A stretch of DNA of 64,000 nt, from positions 1 through 64,000 of the forward strand of contig JAPTJF010000360.1 of NCBI GenBank assembly GCA_029339195.1. Direction: 5' to 3'. The notes under the pieces were generated by a model. The model did no database searches, was not told the DNA's origin, and was given only the letters and a program-made list of their open reading frames with translations. Made by a program: the position numbers and the translations under genes. This document shows positions 30,301 through 39,851 of the stretch, piece by piece. Origin of the DNA: Micractinium sp. NFX-FRZ (Eukaryota; Chlorophyta; Trebouxiophyceae; Chlorellales; Chlorellaceae). The first letter of the stretch is position 1; the number at the start of each line of letters is the position of its first letter.

Positions 30301-32981
30301 GGAGGCGTCGTACCAGGTCTGCACGGCAGGGGGTGGGGGGTTGTGGGAGGCCCGGGCTGTTGGCAGTGCAGTAGATTCAAGGCAGCTGGGCAGGGTTCAG
30401 CTGCCCCAATTGGAGCAAGAGGCGTCATACCAGGACCTGGTCTGAAGGCAGGTAGCAGGGTGCCCAGGTCAGCTCGACCGACCGACCAGCGGCACATACC
30501 TCGCAACGCGCCCCGGCGCGCCGTGCCCCGCTACGTCCTGGGCCATGGTGCCCCATCCCCTGGTCTGCAGTGCCCCCTCACCTCCCCGGTCTTGTCCTTG
30601 GTGGTATCCCAAGTCTGCTTGGCAGCCTCCTTGGCCTGGTCCCAGGTCTGTTGGGAAGAAGATGTCACGGTGTCGTACGCCCTGCAGGGGAGCGGAGGGA
30701 GGGGAGGGGAGGGGGCACAGTGAGGTGACACGTACAGCCTTCAAGGGTGTGAGAAGAGAGCAGGGCGCAGGTGTCCACAACGGGTGGATGCCAAGCATGG
30801 GGATGCCTCCAGGTGGCATGGGGCAGGCGAGTGGGCACAGGGGGGGAAAGGGGGCACAGGGGTGTGGCATACACGAGCAAAACAGCAAAAGCGCGTGCAG
30901 GCATGCGGCCAGAAGGGGGACACCCTCCTCACAGCAGCCCTCCTCAACTCACAGCAAGTACCAACCCCCAAACCACCCCCACCCCTGGACTCCCCTGTGG
31001 TGTGCCACCTCGGCGCAGCACCCACCCACCTGCTGGCCTCCCCAGAGGGCCTCCCCTTCAACACAGCACCCTCCCCACCTGCGGGCCTCGTCCTTGGCCG
31101 AGTCCCAGCTCTCCTGCGTAGCGTCCTTGGTGCGGTGCCAGCGCCCCCAGGCCGCGCGCATCCAGCTCTCCCACCCGCTGCTGGCGCGGTCGGCGGCCTG
31201 CACGGGCGGGCACAGCGGCGAAGCAAACAAGCAGGGGTCGGTTCAACATTCAAGTGGCAGTTCCACACGCTGCAAGCAACATCCAGCCACCCAGGGCAGC
31301 AGAAAGGCAAGGTGCAGCAGCGGCAGCGACAGCGGCAGCGGGAGCGGCAGCAGCAGCGACAGAAGCGGCGGCGGCACGTGGCAAGCACAGCGGTTGGCAA
31401 GGGAGCGACACGTCAGCTGCGCTTGCTTGCCTGCTCAGCGGTGCCCTGGGTGGACTTCCACTGGTCGTATGCCTTCTGCTTGGCATGGTCCCAGGTCTGC
31501 AAAAGGGGGGGGTGGGGGGTGGGGTAGGGCGCGCACTTGTACGACTCATACCCATCGGATGTGTGTGGCGCGGTAGAAGGGTTGGTCACATCAAGAAGGG
31601 GTGCTGGACACGTAGGACGGGTGCTGCATCCGCCAATGGTTTGCTCGGAAGCTGCCGGGAAGCCTGCAGGATGTTGGCGCATTGTCGGGGCGGCTTTGCC
31701 TGCACAAGAAGCCCTGCTGGCACAACTTTGAGCACGCCCCACGGTGTGCCCCAGCCCGCCCGCCCGCCTCACCTCGCCAGTCTTGTCCTTGGTGTCCTGC
31801 AGGGGGAAGGGGCACACAAGTGGCATGGAAGAGGAATGGTATGAGAAGAAAGGGCAGGGCCGAGGTGGCAGTCGTGCCAGAGGAGCGGAGGCAGCAAGGA
31901 AGGGGTGGGGGGTCAGCACACCCTCACACCTTTGCCACTGTGCCCCTTTTCCCCACATTGCTTCTCCACTGCCACCTGCCCAATTCCCCACACTCCACTC
32001 CCTGCCGCCCTCAATTTGTGGATTGCTTGGCCCACCTGCCATTGGTCCCAGGCGGTGCCCATGGCGTCGTCCCAGGAGCGGTGGGTGGAGCGCCAGGTGG
32101 AGTAGAAGGTGTCGCGGGCGGCGTCCCACGTCTGCCCGCTGGTGTCCTTGGTGCGCTGCAGGGCAGGGGAGGGGGAGGGGCACAGGTGATCACATGGCGA
32201 GGTAAAGGGCAGGGTGCGCGGAGGGCGGCGTGGGCACTGCAGGGGCTGAAAAGGGGGCGGAGCAAGAGGAGTACACAAGGGAGGAAGGGGAGTCCAGGCG
32301 GGGAGCCGGCTCAAGCCGGAACTCTACCGCCGGCATCATGCACATGCCCAAACAGCTGGCTAGCTGCATGCCAGCTGGAGCACGCAAGCTGTGTGCCCTC
32401 CCCTACCACCTCGCCCTTCCCGCCCCAGCACATCCGCCTGTCCCCCTCACTGCCCAATAAACTCTCCCTCCCTGCCTTGCCTGCCAGTTGTCGTAGGCGG
32501 TCTGCAGGGCGGTGTCGTAGGCGGAGCCGGTGGCGTCCTTGGCGTAGTCGTACCCCTTGTGGGCCCTGCCCTCCGCGCTCTGCATGGAGGCAAACAGGTG
32601 GCGCAGCAAGAGAGGATGCGAAGGTAGGTCAGGCGGTGCTGGCGTGCATCACATTTGGCATCCGATTTTGTACGCCGTGTCCTCGGCTCTCTCAAAAGGA
32701 GCAGGAATCACAAGCAGAGGAAGAGCACGGGGGCAGGCACTGCACAGGGAGAATGTATGCAGGCAGGCAGGCCAGTGACAGCAGCGTGAAGGGAGGGCAG
32801 GCCAACGGCAAGGGTGTGCAAGAGAATGCCTGGGTCGTTGCATGCGTGTGGGCTGTGCCATAGGCTTCCTCCCAGGCCCCATGCCACACACACCCAAGCA
32901 GCACCACCCCCGCCCGCTCACCTTCCAGGTCTTCCAGGCCGCCTTTTTGGCGTCCTCCCAGGTCTGCAGGGCAGGGAGGGG

Positions 32982-33016
<35 letters not shown>

Positions 33017-36000
33017 AGAATTGTTTCTGGCAGCCAAATAACCGCAATGGGTGCTAGCATACCCCCGATGTGCAATGCTGCTATGCAACCCGCCAACCTG
33101 TCCTCGGTCGAATACCAGGCTGAGAACTGGCAGCAGCCCCACGGAACCTTGTGCTTAGTTGTCAGTCTACCGACCTTACCAACCTACCTGCTTGCTGGCG
33201 TCCTTGGTCAGTGCCTGGTTGAGAATTGGCAGCAGCACACTGACAAAACCTGAACTAACCCAATGTGCTGTGCTGTACCAAACACCACCCCACCTGCTTG
33301 CTGGTGTCCTTGGTTGAGTACCAGGTTGAGTAGGCAGAGGCCAGGGTGCTGTACCAGCTGTCACGAGCCTTGTCGGCGGCCCACCCAGCGGCGCCGGACA
33401 CGCTGTCGGCGGCGCCCTGGGCGGCGTTGGCGGTGGCCCCGGCGGCGCCGCGGGCGGCGTCGGCCACGGAGCCGGCCGCGCCCTCCATCGCCTCCTGCGG
33501 GTGGTGTGCAGGAGAGGTGGGCAGCCAGCATGAGGTGGGAGTGTGTGTCTGATGGAAGCCGGTAGCCGGGCAGGAAGCGGCTGGCTCCTCTGGCTGGCTG
33601 CCCGCAGGAAGAATACCCGGCACAGACGCCGGAACGGGCGCCACGACTTGCAACCCGCCCTCGTCTTTGCCTGCCTCCCCCCATGCACCCCTTCCAACCC
33701 CCCTTGCCTCCCCAGACCCTTCCACCCATTCCCCGGCCAGCCCCCCAACCTTTGTGGCCTGCAGGGTGCGGCGTGGCCAGGAGACGGTGGCGGCCCACTG
33801 GTCCCAGGCGGCGCGCTTGGCCTGCGGGGGGGCACAGCAGGAAGCAGGAGTTGGCAGTCAGCAGGTGCCAGCACGATTGGCACCCAACACCCTCAAACCT
33901 GACCACTGCTCCTTTCACTCTCGGCCGCCTCCCCTCGCCTGCAGAGCTCCCCCCGTCGTTCCGGAAGCACACCCACCAGCAGACAGCCCCACCCTGCCCT
34001 GAAATCCCGGCACCCCTCCCCTGCTTGCTTACATCATCCCAGCTCTGCTTGCTGCTGGTCTTTGTGGACTCCCAGTTCCTGGTGGGAGGGGGAGGGGGGA
34101 AGAAAGCGGGGGAGATGGTGTAAAGAGTCGGTGGAGGGATGAGGGTAAGCCAGAGGGGGAAAGGGTCACAATAACCTCAGTTCCTTTTGGGAGGAGGGAG
34201 GACAGGGCGGGGGCAGGCGTAGATGTGGGGCAAGATGTAGTATAGGGGCACGGGGGGGTGGTTGGGGGGGCAATGAAGTTGCGGGACTCAATGGAGGGGC
34301 GCGCAGGCCCCCGCCCCTTGCCACTCCACCCTGTACACTCGCTGTCAGCGGGATTCCGCGGTCGCTTGCGTCCCCAGGTCTGCCCAGCAGCGCTCTCCCC
34401 CACTAGACAAATGGGCACATGACACAACCTACAAAACACCCTTACCAGTTGTTACGGTTGGCACTCCGACCCTTCCAAACACAGCCCTGACAAGGCACAA
34501 AGTGCCCTGTGCTCACCTGTAGGCGGCGTCCATCGTCTCATCCCACGTCCTCCCAGCAGAGTCCTTCAGCCCAGCAGCCTGGTCGTAGGCGTAGCGCCCC
34601 ACGCCGCCGACGGCGTCGGTGGCCTGGGTGTTGGGGAGGGGAGTGGAGGAGGCACCGAGGTGATGAGCAGGCATGCTGCATGGCAGCGCGCTGCATGCAG
34701 GGGGAAAGCAAGGGTGCCGCGCGCCTGGGCGCTCAGCCCGCCGCTCTGAGCGAGGCTCACTCCTCACGAACGGCTCATTCACCATCCACCTCTGACACCG
34801 CCTGCTTTCATAGCTCATCCATGCACCACGACCACACATCCCCACCTGCTGGCCCGCCTCTGCGGCGCTGTCCTTGGCCAGCCCCAGAGTGTTCTTCACG
34901 CTGTCCCAGGTGCGGGTCAGGATGCCGCTGGGCCTGCAGGGGGAGCGAGCGACGGAAATTTGAAGCAGAGGGTGGGGGGATGGACATGTGGTGGTGTCTA
35001 GAGACCAGGACCTGTGTCTCAGCGGCTACACAGAGCGCCGCTGGCCTGCAGGGTATCGGGAAAAGACGAGTGCCGTGGTGCAGGCAGCGGCTCCCCTCGG
35101 GGCGTACCACTTTTCCTGCAAACACACTGTGCTTCGGTGCCCATGCAGGCAAGCAGTTTAGGTCCCAGCCCACAGCACCATCCACCTCTCCCTTCCACCC
35201 GTCCCCTCCTGGCCATTCACCGCTGCCGCAGCGTGGCCCGCACAGCTTCCGAATGCTCATACTCTTCCTCTGTCCTCGGGTCCCAATCATGCGGATCCCT
35301 CACGTCATGCACCATGTGCCTCCACGCCTCCCTGGGGCCCTCGCTGTCGTGGTGATGGTGCCTCCCCGCCTCCCCGCCCTCCTCCCTCCCGCCAGCCCTG
35401 CGCAGGCGCGGCGGGCTGGAGGCACAGGCCTTGGATGGGCGCCCCGAGCTGCGCAGGCGTTGCACTTCCCTGCCCGAACCAAACAACGCACTTCCGCCCT
35501 TCACAAACTCGTGCCTGCCACTCCAGACATGCCCTTGTCCCGCTCTCTCCCTCCCTCCCTCCCAGTCTTCTTCACTTGATCACTCACTTGGGGTGTGACG
35601 CATCCCAGCCACTCTCTTCGCCGGACTCGGCGCTGGCGCCTCCCCTGGCCCGCACGCGCACGTACTCGATCTCCTCGGGGCCGCCGGGCATCTGCAGCTC
35701 AGCCTCCTCAACCTTGGCACCGCCCCACTCTGCAGGCAGGGCGGGCAGGGCGGGCAAGAGGCGCGATGGGTGGGTGAGAGACGAGGGGTCCCGGCAAGGT
35801 TGGCAAGCACCGCCTGAAGGGATTGCCGAGGTGCCACTGCCTGGCACGCGTGGCGCACACGAGGTAGTCTGGTGCTGGCAGGCGGGCAGGGCGGGCGGGC
35901 GTTGTGCGGCAGGCAGGGGGGCGGGCGGGCGGCTGCTAACCCGAGCCAATCTTCTCTTTCACAGCGCCAAGCACAGCCTCCGCCTTGTCGTGGGCCCACC

Positions 36001-36267
36001 CAGCCATACCTTTCGCCTTCTCCTCGTCGGCCTGAGGGCAGGGGGTCACAGCCAGGCAGCTAAGTGAGCATGGTTCCGGACACTGCTCGCTGGCGCCGCG
36101 GGGAAGCTGGCCCGTTGCCTCTGGCGGGGGCGGCAGACCCTCCCCCGGCACGGACCCTGCAGCAGCGCTGCGCCAAGCAGTCCCTGACGACTTACCTTCT
36201 TGGCCGCATGTGATCCCACAGCTAGCAGGGCGAGGAGCAGCAGGGGCGCTGCCCTCGAAAGCTTCAT
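27380..36267 (-). CDS. ER-targeted Trp-rich LEA-like repeat protein
   Basis: Function not established; the composition resembles group 3 LEA proteins, which protect against drying and cold. Twenty-four exons: 36196-36267, 35941-36031, 35588-35729, 35221-35415, 34846-34933, 34517-34623, 34033-34078, 33750-33821, 33294-33494, 32922-32963, 32481-32579, 32036-32155, 31773-31796, 31431-31496, 31079-31197, 30582-30681, 30201-30318, 29927-30024, 29501-29560, 29133-29204, 28741-28812, 28373-28498, 27716-27763, 27380-27430 (742 residues, all phases close). A clear signal peptide, [21 protein letters not shown], leads the protein. After an acidic, His-containing segment the rest is repeated amphipathic helix of the form TWDxAKxxAxDxW with TKDxTGE or TKDxSxQ linkers. 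There is also one Ala-rich LEA-like part (AADAARGAAGATANAAQGAA). Many exons begin at TW, so modules and exons coincide. Two introns appear to use GC donors. Confidence 0.85.
27925..28400 (-). repeat. five tandem copies of an exon end, unit about 113 bp
   Basis: The exon end reading KDTLGMSA plus GTGAGTG is real at 28373. Copies of it occur at about 28271, 28158, 28045 and 27931, giving spacings of 102, 113, 113 and 114 bases. Each unit also includes downstream intron sequence (cccctctacaccaacccc). The four copies all lie in the intron before exon 27716-27763, and several keep a GTGAG donor. Confidence 0.92.
29408..29452. repeat. ACCC microsatellite
   Basis: About ten tandem accc units lie in an intron of the LEA-like gene. 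Confidence 0.85.
29540..29725 (-). repeat. duplicated exon start of the LEA-like gene (RAAKDYW)
   Basis: ttggcggcgcgctgcggggcaaggcg at the true exon start (29560) recurs as ctggcggcacgctgcggggcaaggca near 29699-29724, in the intron on the acceptor side. Confidence 0.75.
30290..30450 (-). repeat. duplicated exon start of the LEA-like gene (TWYDAS)
   Basis: gaggcgtcgtaccaggtctg at the true exon start (30318) recurs as gaggcgtcataccaggacctggtctg near 30420-30445 in the adjoining intron. A second short duplication, ggccacggcatttcaccggcc, lies near 30110-30160. Confidence 0.7.
32970..33012. repeat. GGCA microsatellite
   Basis: About nine tandem copies of ggca lie in the intron upstream (gene sense) of the exon 32922-32963. 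Confidence 0.85.
33095..33330 (-). repeat. decayed tandem copies of an exon end of the LEA-like gene (STKDTSKQ)
   Basis: acctgcttgctggtgtccttggttgagtaccaggttgag, the true exon end from 33294, is copied as acctgcttgctggcgtccttggtcagtgcctggttgag near 33187. It is copied again, weakly, near 33105 as gtcgaataccaggctgagaactgg. Confidence 0.8.
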
Positions 36268-36553
36268 GTTGCTGGGTAGACTGCGGTGCTCTCTCTGGCC
36301 TTGGATGGGAAGCAGGGGTGTTGTCAGTGTGCAAAGAGGGCAGAACAAGCAGATCTAACGAAGGGCGAGAGAAAGGAGTGGCAGGCACAATCACCAGGTT
36401 CTCGGCATGGGAGCGCCTTGTCAGCCTGATGATGGCGCCCAAAACTCGCTTGTTGGCCCTCTCTGCTGTCATTGTTACGTGCCTCCCAGCCTGCCCCTGC
36501 CAGCAACCGCCCAGCCTCTCCACAGACCACCAGCCCTCGCAACCATGTTCACC
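36268..36553. promoter_or_regulatory. shared promoter region of the LEA-like gene and LEA1
   Basis: Only about 280 bases lie between the divergent start codons of the ER-targeted LEA-like gene and the first plastid-type LEA gene. Co-regulation by cold or drought is an inference. I do not see an element I can name with confidence. Confidence 0.55.
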
Positions 36554-39376
36554 ATGCGACTCACCCTCGCCCGCCCGGCCCCAGCTGTGGCGGCTCGCGC
36601 CCAGCCTCCACGCTCCGCTCTGCGGGCAGCCCGCCTGGCGGTGCGGGCTGCGACTGGGGTGAGCTTGCAGGGGGGTGGTGGAGGCAGGGGGGCTGGCGGG
36701 GTGGCAAGGTTGATGCACCGCCGGCTCGGGCCAGATTTGCGGGTACCACTCACGCAGCTTCCTGGGCACCTTGGCTCAGCGCTGAGGCACGCAAAAGGCC
36801 CTCCTCTCTGCCTCACTCTGATTCCCCAATTCACATGTGCTTTGCCTAACCACGCTTGGCTTGCGTGCCCGCCTGCCTTCCACCGCACCCGCCCATTGTC
36901 TACCACCACTCCCGCACGCCCGTTGTGCTGCACCCGCTCGCCTGCCCACCCTCCTGCCTGCCCCCCATGCGCATCCACCTGTTTTGCCTGCAGGACGAGT
37001 CCCTGACTGACAAGGCCAAGCAGGGGCTCGACTCTGTGAAGGGCGCTGTCGGGTGGGGCGGGGTGTGGGTGGGCGGTGGGCGCGTGGGCGAGTCTGTGGG
37101 TGTGTGGGTGGGCGGGCGCCGCCCCGGCACGGCCACTACTATTCGGCAGATCCCGGGCTGCGGAGGCCTGGCGGGCACCCGCACACCCAGGCAGCAAGCC
37201 CTCACCAACAGCAGCAAGCCCTCGCCAACATTTGCACACCATGTCTGACCCTACCCCCCTCCCTCTGGCCTCCTCCTCTGGCCTGCAGCGATGCCGCCCA
37301 GAATGTGAAGGAGACGGTGTCGGAGGCCGCCTCCGGTGAGAAGCCAGGCGGCCAGGCTTGCCTTGCTTTCCTAAGTCCGAACAGGCGGGCAGGCTTACCT
37401 TGCTTTCCTAACTCCAACTCCTCTGTGACAGAACACGTTGATTGGTTGATTGACACGGCAGAGACCCCTTGGCAGTTCAGGGTGCAAGAGCTCCGCATGC
37501 AAGCAACCAAGCAAGCACACGAGCAACATCAGGCCCCCCCCTGCCCCTGTTTCTCACCCACTGCAGATGTGCGCGAGATGCTGAGCGACACCGAGAAGGT
37601 GGGTGGGGCGGCCCGTGTGTGTTGGCTGGCCTGTGCATCTGCCGGCCTGTGTGTTGGCTGGACACCTGGGAGAGGGTGGGTAGGGCGGCCTGTGTGCTGG
37701 CCGGCCTGTGTGCTGGCCGGCCGCCTGGGCAACAACTCTACCCACCAGCCTGCTGGTTGATTGAGTGGGCATACGCTTGCTCCGCCCTGGGTTAATTTGG
37801 GGGAAAAGAAGCGGCACCTGGCCTGCTCGCCTGGCGTCAGCACGCGCTTTTCTCTCACGCCTTCTCTCGCCAGCCTAGCCAGTGGCTGGCTCCGATTCGG
37901 TGCACACTAACCTTGCTTGTCGTTCCCCTGCAGGAGGCCCGCAAGAAGTCTGGCTATGCCAAGCAGAATGTGGAGGACACCCTGGGCGATGCGGAGGGAA
38001 GCGCCAAGGTGGGTACTGCAGTCGGGGGTGGGGGCCGGGGGGCTGGTAGCACAAGCGCTGCGCGTCTGCTCGCCCGCTTGCCCGCCTGCCTGCTCGCCTG
38101 CCTGCGTGCATCGTCATGTCTGCGAGTGCAGCGCCCCGAGACCCTTTCAAGCAAAGAACTGCCCTTGCATTCCAAACACAGCTCTCCTTCTGAGACCTGC
38201 CTCCCCTATTCAACTGCATCTCTTCGCACGCACCTACGCCCTTTCTGGCTCTTGTCACTCACACCTCCCCCCCCCCTTGAATCCGCGCAGACCGCCAAGC
38301 AGCGGTCCCAGCTGTGGCCACTCGTCTATTGCTGCTCACCACTCCTCCCGCTTCCCTCCCCCCCCCTCCCTCCTCATCCCTTCCCTTTGCCCCAGGGTGC
38401 CTTTGAGAGCGCCAAGCAGCGCGCCGCTGACGTGGCGGAGAACGTCAAGGGAGGCGTCGCTGACGCGGCAGAGAGCGCCAAGGGGCGTGCCGCTGACGTG
38501 GCGGACAACGTCAAGGGGACCGCCGGGGAGGTGGGGGAGAAGACTCGCAGCGCGGCCAAGGTGCGCGAGAGGCCCGAGTGCTTGCGACCACGACTTGAGA
38601 GAGAAACGCTTGTGTAGGCGTGGGCGTCTGGCAGAGCGCTGTGCTGGTTCTCAGCACCTGTGCCTGGCGCGGCGCCCTGCCAATGCCATGCTGCTGTGCC
38701 TGCCTGGCGGGACCCCCGACGCCCTGCCCGGCCTGCCCGACCTGCCCGCCCCGCCTGCCTCCCCGCTGCCGCTGCCTGCTGCAGAATGTGAGCGATGACA
38801 CCTCCCACCGCGCCCAGGAGGTGGCTGACGTGGCCTCAGAGAAGTTCTCGGAGCTCAAGGTGGGTTACTTGTCCACAGTGGGGCCGTGGGGCACACAGGC
38901 CGGCACGGTTTGCTGTGCGAACGTCACTCGGGAGGCAGAAGAAGGACAGGCTAATGCTTTGCGTGCTGGCACGCTTTCGAGCGGTTTCTCGCTGCGTGGC
39001 AGGCCTGTGCGCTGCTAGAGGTGGTGTGGCCCAGATCGTGGCTGCCGGGCGCCCCCGCGCGCAGGATCCTCACCCGGGGTACCGAACCTCCTGAGCTGAG
39101 CTGGCACTAAGCAGCTGAGCGCCAGGTCAGCCCCCGCATGGCACCGGGCAGGCACAGCGTGGGGCAGGCGCAATCTCAGCTGCTGCCTAAGCTCAATGGC
39201 ATCCGCCTCCCCTTCCTTGCCTGCCAATCTCCTCACCCCGCACCTGCCTGGGCCCACACGCGTGTCTGCAGGGCGACGCCAAGGAGGCGAGCGGGCGCGC
39301 CCAGGCCAAGGCCGATGACACCAGCAAGAATGTGGAGGGCTCCCTGAAGGGGGCCGCTGACGAGCTGAAGCGCTGA
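36554..39376 (+). CDS. group 3 LEA protein, HIC6-like, probably plastid-targeted (copy 1)
   Basis: LEA_4-type proteins protect enzymes and membranes during freezing or drying; HIC6 of Chlorella is the known relative. Exons: 36554-36658, 36994-37052, 37289-37335, 37567-37598, 37934-38008, 38396-38560, 38785-38859, 39272-39376 (220 residues). The first exon encodes a transit-like peptide ending RLAVRAATG. The next encode DESLTDKAKQGLDSVKGAV and 11-mer helices such as AADVAENVKGG and AADAAESAKGR; the end is GAADELKR. The start at 36554 aligns with the start of the neighbouring copy; an in-frame Met at 36545 is also possible. The exon layout is identical to copy 2, so the pair arose by gene duplication. 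Confidence 0.88.
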
Positions 39377-39851
39377 ATTGCCTAGTGCCAAGCCAAATGA
39401 CACCCCCACAACAGGCACAGCGGGGCACAGTACTTTGAGAGGAAACTAAACAATGGTGGGGGCAGCAGACTAACTGCTGGGCCTCCCACCTATGCATCTC
39501 ACTGCCTTCCCTTTATGTTGCGTCTCGAGCGGGCTCGCTGCACCCGTCAAGCGGTTGTTGACCTATGCTTACATGCATGCATACATGCCCAATTGTAAAC
39601 CAAACTCAAGGCATGCTGACAGCAGGACGCTCTACGCTTTTAGCATCGACAAGAGAAGCGGCTTTGCCCCTGTCCGCCAGCGCCGCTCCCTCGGCATTGT
39701 GTGAGGTGACTCAGCATGGTCGAGCACAGCAGCTGCGGTGTCGGGAGTGCCTCGTTGGCTCGCAAACTGCCTCCATTGCTGTCTGCTCCTCTTTTTTCGT
39801 TTGCCAACAAGAGCCCAGTTGCTCCCGAGACAGACAACCAGCCCGCCCACC
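39377..39851. other. spacer between the two LEA genes
   Basis: Holds the 3' UTR of copy 1, with TGTAA at 39594, and the promoter of copy 2. No other gene seen. Confidence 0.6.
39594..39598 (+). terminator. TGTAA poly(A) signal, LEA copy 1
   Basis: TGTAA about 218 bases after the stop at 39376. Confidence 0.55.

Noticed and set aside
38280..38310. Possible extra LEA1 exon start (accgccaagcagcgg)
   Set aside because: It resembles the true exon start at 38396 and has an AG before it, but the frame soon loses LEA character; probably another decayed exon-edge copy, too short to be sure.
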